A stretch of 7,882 nt of DNA from Chloroflexota bacterium (GTDB lineage Bacteria; Chloroflexota; Limnocylindria; QHBO01), in NCBI GenBank assembly GCA_005880165.1, contig VBJP01000121.1, positions 1-7,882 of the forward strand. Reading direction: 5' to 3'. How positions within the stretch are numbered: position 1 is the stretch's first letter; each line of letters opens with the position of its first letter. Shown here in pieces: positions 4,753 to 7,882 of this stretch. The notes beneath the pieces are model-generated. The model was not told the origin of the DNA, did no database searches, and was given only the letters and a program-made list of their open reading frames with translations. The position numbers and the translations under genes are program-made.

Positions 4753-5717
4753 CTCGCCGACAGGAGCTCGCCGAGCATGCTGGGCTCCACGTTGCCTCCC
4801 GAGATGAGCACGACTCGAGCGCCGTCTCCGGGCGGTCGCGCGACGCGGCCGGTCAGGTGAGCGGCCATGGCCGCGGCACCGGATGGCTCGGCGACGAGGC
4901 GAGCTCGCGTGGCAAGCAGCACCATCGCATCGCGGATCTCGTCGTCGCTGACCGTCACGATCTCATCGACCATCGCTTGCAGGTGGGCAAAGGGCAGCCC
5001 GCCGACCGCACTGACGCGCAGCCCATCGGCGATGGTGCGGCCGGTCTGCTCGGCCGGCCAGCTGACGATCTCGCCTGCCGCCAGCGAATCGCGTGCGTCC
5101 GCCGCCGCATCGGGCTCCACCCCAATCACGCGCGCACCAGGAGCCAGCGCCTTGACGGCAGCCGCCACGCCCGAAATCAGGCCTCCGCCGCCGACGGGCA
5201 CGATGACGCTCGTCACCTCCGGCAGGTCGTTGGCGATCTCCAGGCCTGCGGTCCCCTGCCCGGCGATGATGTCCGGGTCGTCGAAGGGCGGGACCATCGC
5301 GTAGCCGTGCTCGGCCGCAAGCCGTTCGGCCACCATCCGCCGCTCATCCGAGCCCGGGCCGCAGCGGACGATCTCGGCTCCGTCGCGCTCCACGCCGGCT
5401 ACTTTCACCGGGGGCGCGTTGGTGGGCATGACGATCACGGCCCGCACCCCGAGCAGTCGCGCGGAACGGGCGACGGCCTGGGCATGGTTTCCCGACGAGT
5501 AGGTGATGACGCCTGCGCGCCGCTCGGCATCGCTCAGCGCGGTGAGCTTGGCATGCGCCCCGCGGATCTTGAATGCACCGACCGGCTGGATGTTCTCCGG
5601 CTTGAGCCACGTCGACTCGTCCCACGAGACGAGAGGCGTGCGCAGCGCTACGCCGCGGATGCGGTCCGCCGCTGCGCGGATCTGATCGAGCGTGACCAGG
5701 CCTGTGGGGTTGGCCAT
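4749..5717 (-). CDS. PLP-dependent threonine/serine dehydratase (fold type II)
   Basis: The protein has 322 residues. It shows the PLP lysine in PVGAFKIRGA (Lys50), the substrate loop SSGNHAQA (74-81), the phosphate-binding glycine loop VGGGGLISG (175-183) and a C-terminal SGGN that contacts the PLP pyridine ring. There is no ACT regulatory domain, so it resembles the short catabolic threonine dehydratases and serine racemases rather than biosynthetic IlvA. Likely reaction: threonine to 2-oxobutyrate, or serine to pyruvate, plus ammonia; serine/aspartate racemase activity is possible in this family. The ATG at 5717 is preferred; GAGGA overlaps the preceding DinB stop, about 13 nt upstream. 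A longer in-frame start at 5768 would overlap the DinB gene. It is the third gene of an operon with the FAH-family and DinB genes. Confidence 0.9.
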   Translation of the reverse strand: MANPTGLVTLDQIRAAADRIRGVALRTPLVSWDESTWLKPENIQPVGAFKIRGAHAKLTALSDAERRAGVITYSSGNHAQAVARSARLLGVRAVIVMPTNAPPVKVAGVERDGAEIVRCGPGSDERRMVAERLAAEHGYAMVPPFDDPDIIAGQGTAGLEIANDLPEVTSVIVPVGGGGLISGVAAAVKALAPGARVIGVEPDAAADARDSLAAGEIVSWPAEQTGRTIADGLRVSAVGGLPFAHLQAMVDEIVTVSDDEIRDAMVLLATRARLVAEPSGAAAMAAHLTGRVARPPGDGARVVLISGGNVEPSMLGELLSAS

Positions 5718-5733
5718 TAACCGATGATCGTCC

Positions 5734-6228
5734 TCAGCCGGCACGAAGCTGGTCGAGCTGGTCGGCATGCTCCTCGAGATGCGCGACAATGAAGCGCTCC
5801 AGGATCTCGGCCGGCCTCATGATGCCGCGCGTCGGATGCAGCCCGCGCGCCCCCCACGCGTCAGCTGGCAGCGCGTCGAGCTGTTCAACGGTAGCCGCGA
5901 TGCCATCGGTCACGCGCTTCAGGAGCGCCGCTGGGTCGCCATGGCGGTCTCGCTCGATGGCCGCGATCCGGCCCGGGTCCGTCTTGGTCCTTCCGAAGGC
6001 GATCGGTTCGGGCTCGCCTGATGCCTGGCGCCCGAGGATGTCACGGATCTGCCCGAGCCAGTACCACGGGAACTCGGCCAAGTGAGCCCAGACCTGCCCG
6101 GCCTCCCAACGCTCGGTTCCGCCGGGATCGGGATCGGTCAGTCCTGGCGGCAGCCCGGCAGCCGCGTGCTCCTCGAGGCGGCGCTGCACCGCGCGCAGGC
6201 GAACCAGCGCGCCCTGCTGCCCGGTCAC
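5734..6228 (-). CDS. DinB-like (YfiT/DinB four-helix) putative metalloprotein
   Basis: The 164-residue protein is read from GTG at 6228, whose GTGA overlaps the TGA of the upstream FAH-family gene (6225-6227), a classic coupled start. The start sits just before the first helix (VRLRAVQRRLEEH). Features of the DinB fold are ERWEAGQVWAHLAEFPWYW with His49, and RPAEILERFIVAHLEEHADQLDQL with His150 and His154. Together these give the three-His metal site typical of DinB/YfiT members. The family includes thiol transferases such as bacillithiol and mycothiol S-transferases and maleylpyruvate isomerases. The isomerase link is suggestive because the neighbouring gene encodes a fumarylacetoacetase-type enzyme, which in homogentisate breakdown acts directly after a thiol-dependent maleylacetoacetate isomerase. 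A role here as that isomerase is inference only. Confidence 0.82.
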   Translation of the reverse strand: MTGQQGALVRLRAVQRRLEEHAAAGLPPGLTDPDPGGTERWEAGQVWAHLAEFPWYWLGQIRDILGRQASGEPEPIAFGRTKTDPGRIAAIERDRHGDPAALLKRVTDGIAATVEQLDALPADAWGARGLHPTRGIMRPAEILERFIVAHLEEHADQLDQLRAG

Positions 6229-7262
6229 GACGGCCTGGCCCCGCGCGCCGTGCCGCCGGACGGCCGCTCGACGATGGGCGTGGTCAGCGTCCCGAGCCGC
6301 TCGATCGCCAGCGTCACGGTGTCGCCTGGCTGCAGGTAGCGCTTGAGCACCTCGTCCTTGACCTCCAGCAGGCATCCGGTCCCGACCGTCCCCGACCCGA
6401 TGAGATCGCCCGCTCGCAGGTGGACGTCGGCGCTGGCACGCGCCAGCATCTCGCCAAAGGAGAACTGGGCGCTCGACCACGCCCCGTGGCTGGTCTCCAG
6501 GCCGTTTACATAGGCGGTCATCTGCAGAGCGTAGGCCTCGCCGGCGCGGGCATCGGCGAGCTCGTCGGGCGTCACCAGCCAGGGACCGATGGTGGTGGCG
6601 AAGTCCTTGCCCTTGGCGGGACCCAGGCGCACCGTCGTCTCCTCTCGCTGGAGATCGCGCGCCGACCAGTCGTTGAGGATCAGGTAGCCGCCGATCGCCT
6701 CGTCGGCGCGGTCGGGTTCCAGGTCGATGGCTGGGGTATCGACCAGCGCTCCGACCTCGAGCTCATAGTCGAGCTCTTCGCTGCCTTGCGGCAGCCAGAC
6801 CGGGTCGCCCGGTCCGCGGATCTCGCTGACGTTGCCGAAGTAGAATATCGGCAGCCGGTACCAGGCCTCCGGAACGGTGCCGCCGCGTCGCTCCCACATC
6901 GTCTTGACGTGGCGTTCGAAGGCGTAGAAGTCGCGAAGGCTCGGCGGCCGGAGGATGGGCGGACCGAAGCGCAGGTCGGTGATGGGCAGGATCGCCTCAT
7001 CATCCTCGCCGGCCGCCGCATAGCCGTCCACGATCTCGGCGAGCGCCTCCACACGCATGCCGCGCGCCAGGTGATCATCGAGCGTCGTCACCGGCTGCCG
7101 GAAGAGCGCCGAGTTGTGCACCCGGCGCGGATCCTCGACGACGAGACCCTGGCGCGCCTCCTCGAGGTCGAGCCACCGCCCGGCCTGCGCGTCACGAGCG
7201 ACGGCGAGGCGCCAGGGCGTTCCTGCGGGCGCGTTGCGCTCGCGAACATGAGCGACCTTCAC
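6225..7262 (-). CDS. Fumarylacetoacetate hydrolase-family protein
   Basis: The protein has 345 residues. The C-terminal FAH domain has the metal and catalytic set in the expected order: Asp111 and His118 in RDFYAFERHVK, Glu167 and Glu169 in DYELEVG, Asp198 in LNDWSARDLQ, and Lys219 in GPAKGKDFATTIGPWL. The DFY-N4-H spacing equals that of mammalian fumarylacetoacetase (Asp126/His133), which favours a true C-C hydrolase over decarboxylase-type relatives. Likely reaction: fumarylacetoacetate to fumarate and acetoacetate, the last step of tyrosine catabolism; acylpyruvate hydrolysis is an alternative. The start is a GTG at 7262. A TAGACT box ends 9 nt upstream, whereas GGAGG is 16 nt away, so a leaderless message is likely. 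It is the first gene of the operon with the DinB-like and dehydratase genes, and it is divergent from the cupin-cyclase gene. Confidence 0.9.
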   Translation of the reverse strand: MKVAHVRERNAPAGTPWRLAVARDAQAGRWLDLEEARQGLVVEDPRRVHNSALFRQPVTTLDDHLARGMRVEALAEIVDGYAAAGEDDEAILPITDLRFGPPILRPPSLRDFYAFERHVKTMWERRGGTVPEAWYRLPIFYFGNVSEIRGPGDPVWLPQGSEELDYELEVGALVDTPAIDLEPDRADEAIGGYLILNDWSARDLQREETTVRLGPAKGKDFATTIGPWLVTPDELADARAGEAYALQMTAYVNGLETSHGAWSSAQFSFGEMLARASADVHLRAGDLIGSGTVGTGCLLEVKDEVLKRYLQPGDTVTLAIERLGTLTTPIVERPSGGTARGARPS

Positions 7263-7271
7263 AGGCCTTGG

Positions 7272-7277
7272 AGTCTA
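7272..7277 (-). promoter_or_regulatory. Putative -10 box (TAGACT) of the FAH-DinB-dehydratase operon
   Basis: TAGACT fits TANNNT and ends 9 nt before the GTG at 7262, placing the transcript start at or within a few bases of the start codon. The best -35-like hexamer, TTGATC at 7303-7298, lies 20 nt upstream, too far for a standard spacer. Confidence 0.4.
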
Positions 7278-7328
7278 GCCTCCGGAGATCCGGGGCAGAT
7301 CAACGGTCGTGACAGAATGGCGGCCGCC

Positions 7329-7882
7329 ATGACCCGCCTTCAACACAAGAAGCTCGATCACCCGGATGAGCTCCGCCCGTACCTCGCGAGAGGACGCACG
7401 GAGATCTTTCAGCTCGACGACATCGTGGTCGGGCGGATGATCATGGAACCGGGCTGGCGATGGTCCGTCGATGTCCGACCGACGGTCGGGACGGAGCGCT
7501 GCCCGTACCATCACATGGGGCTCGCTCTGTCCGGTGTCCTGCACGTCGAGTTGGAGGATGGCTCGGAGCTCGACATAGGCCCGAACGAGGTCTACGAGAT
7601 TCCGGCCGGTCACGAAGCTTGGGTCGTGGGCGACGAGGCCTGGGTGGCGCTCGATTTTGCCGGCGCGCGCGCCTACGCGAGACCGGCGGCGGGGACCGGC
7701 GAGCGGATCCTGGTCACGCTGCTGTTCACCGACATCGTGGAGTCGACCGCCACCCTGGAGCGCATCGGCGACAAGGCTTGGCGCGACCTGCTCTCTCGGC
7801 ATCGGGAGCGAATGCAGACCGAGCTGGATCGCTTCCGCGGTCGGGAAATCGCCAGCACCGGCGACGGAATGCTGGCGGCCTT
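7329..7882 (+). CDS. Cupin-class III adenylate/guanylate cyclase fusion, N-terminal part (cut by window edge)
   Basis: 184 codons are present and the frame is still open at the right edge. Residues about 25-112 form a cupin-like beta-barrel: FQLDDIVVGRMIMEPGWRW, CPYHHMGLALSGVLHVELEDGSELDIGPNEVYEIPAGHEAWVVGDE. The HH and the later PAGH are the places where cupins bind metal or ligand. From about 126 a class III nucleotide cyclase domain begins: RILVTLLFTDIVESTATLE (metal Asp135), WRDLLSRHRERM, then REIASTGDGMLAA (second metal Asp179). The cyclase substrate-selecting residues and the C-terminus lie outside the window. Expected reaction: NTP to cyclic NMP, with the cupin as a fused sensor module. 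An in-frame ATG at 7317 would add four residues; neither start has a good Shine-Dalgarno. The gene is divergent from the FAH operon, with 66 nt between starts. Its product could feed the Crp/Fnr protein at 2875-3570. Confidence 0.85.
   Translation, partial: MTRLQHKKLDHPDELRPYLARGRTEIFQLDDIVVGRMIMEPGWRWSVDVRPTVGTERCPYHHMGLALSGVLHVELEDGSELDIGPNEVYEIPAGHEAWVVGDEAWVALDFAGARAYARPAAGTGERILVTLLFTDIVESTATLERIGDKAWRDLLSRHRERMQTELDRFRGREIASTGDGMLAA

Noticed and set aside
7275..7858. Minus-strand open frames at the right edge
   Set aside because: They lie opposite the cupin-cyclase gene, whose domains are unmistakable; no family motif in the minus frames.

Overview
The DNA is GC-rich with compact, mostly gapless gene packing, AUG/GUG starts and no recognisable RNA genes, insertion sequences or CRISPR. 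The gene content (homogentisate dioxygenase, acetylpolyamine-type deacetylase, Crp/Fnr regulator, class III nucleotide cyclase fused to a cupin, GAF protein) and promoter layout (extended use of TANNNT boxes 8-9 nt before the start codon) suggest a soil or water bacterium of the Chloroflexota/Actinomycetota type. That assignment is inference; no marker gene is present.

Layout from left to right. (1) Bases 1-166, minus: the first 55 codons of homogentisate 1,2-dioxygenase, running off the left edge. It is divergent from a small VOC/glyoxalase-fold gene (241-729, plus). (2) Bases 734-2735, minus: a tight three-gene cassette, read right to left. It starts with a 121-residue protein made almost entirely of [I/V]-A-K tripeptides separated by acidic 9-residue spacers. 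A GAF-domain protein follows after 3 nt, then a signal-less subtilisin-like (S8) peptidase after 7 nt. This is the most unusual part of the window. (3) Bases 2875-3570, minus: a Crp/Fnr regulator, 139 nt upstream of the cassette. It is divergent from (4) 3691-4752, plus: an acetylpolyamine amidohydrolase/histone-deacetylase family enzyme. (5) Bases 4749-7262, minus: a three-gene operon of fumarylacetoacetase-family hydrolase, DinB-like protein and PLP-dependent threonine/serine dehydratase. Its last gene shares a CTAG with the stop of the deacetylase gene. (6) From 7329 to the right edge, plus: the start of a cupin-class III nucleotide cyclase fusion.

How they may work together: homogentisate dioxygenase and the fumarylacetoacetase-type enzyme are the ring-cleavage and hydrolytic steps of tyrosine/phenylalanine catabolism, and the dehydratase adds amino-acid deamination. 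The Crp/Fnr protein keeps a cyclic-nucleotide pocket signature and the right-edge gene is a nucleotide cyclase, so a cNMP circuit is possible. The repeat protein/GAF/S8 cassette has no function I recognise. The best reading is a repeat polypeptide, possibly a multi-copy peptide precursor or a charged structural/binding protein, co-expressed with a sensor domain and a protease that might process it.
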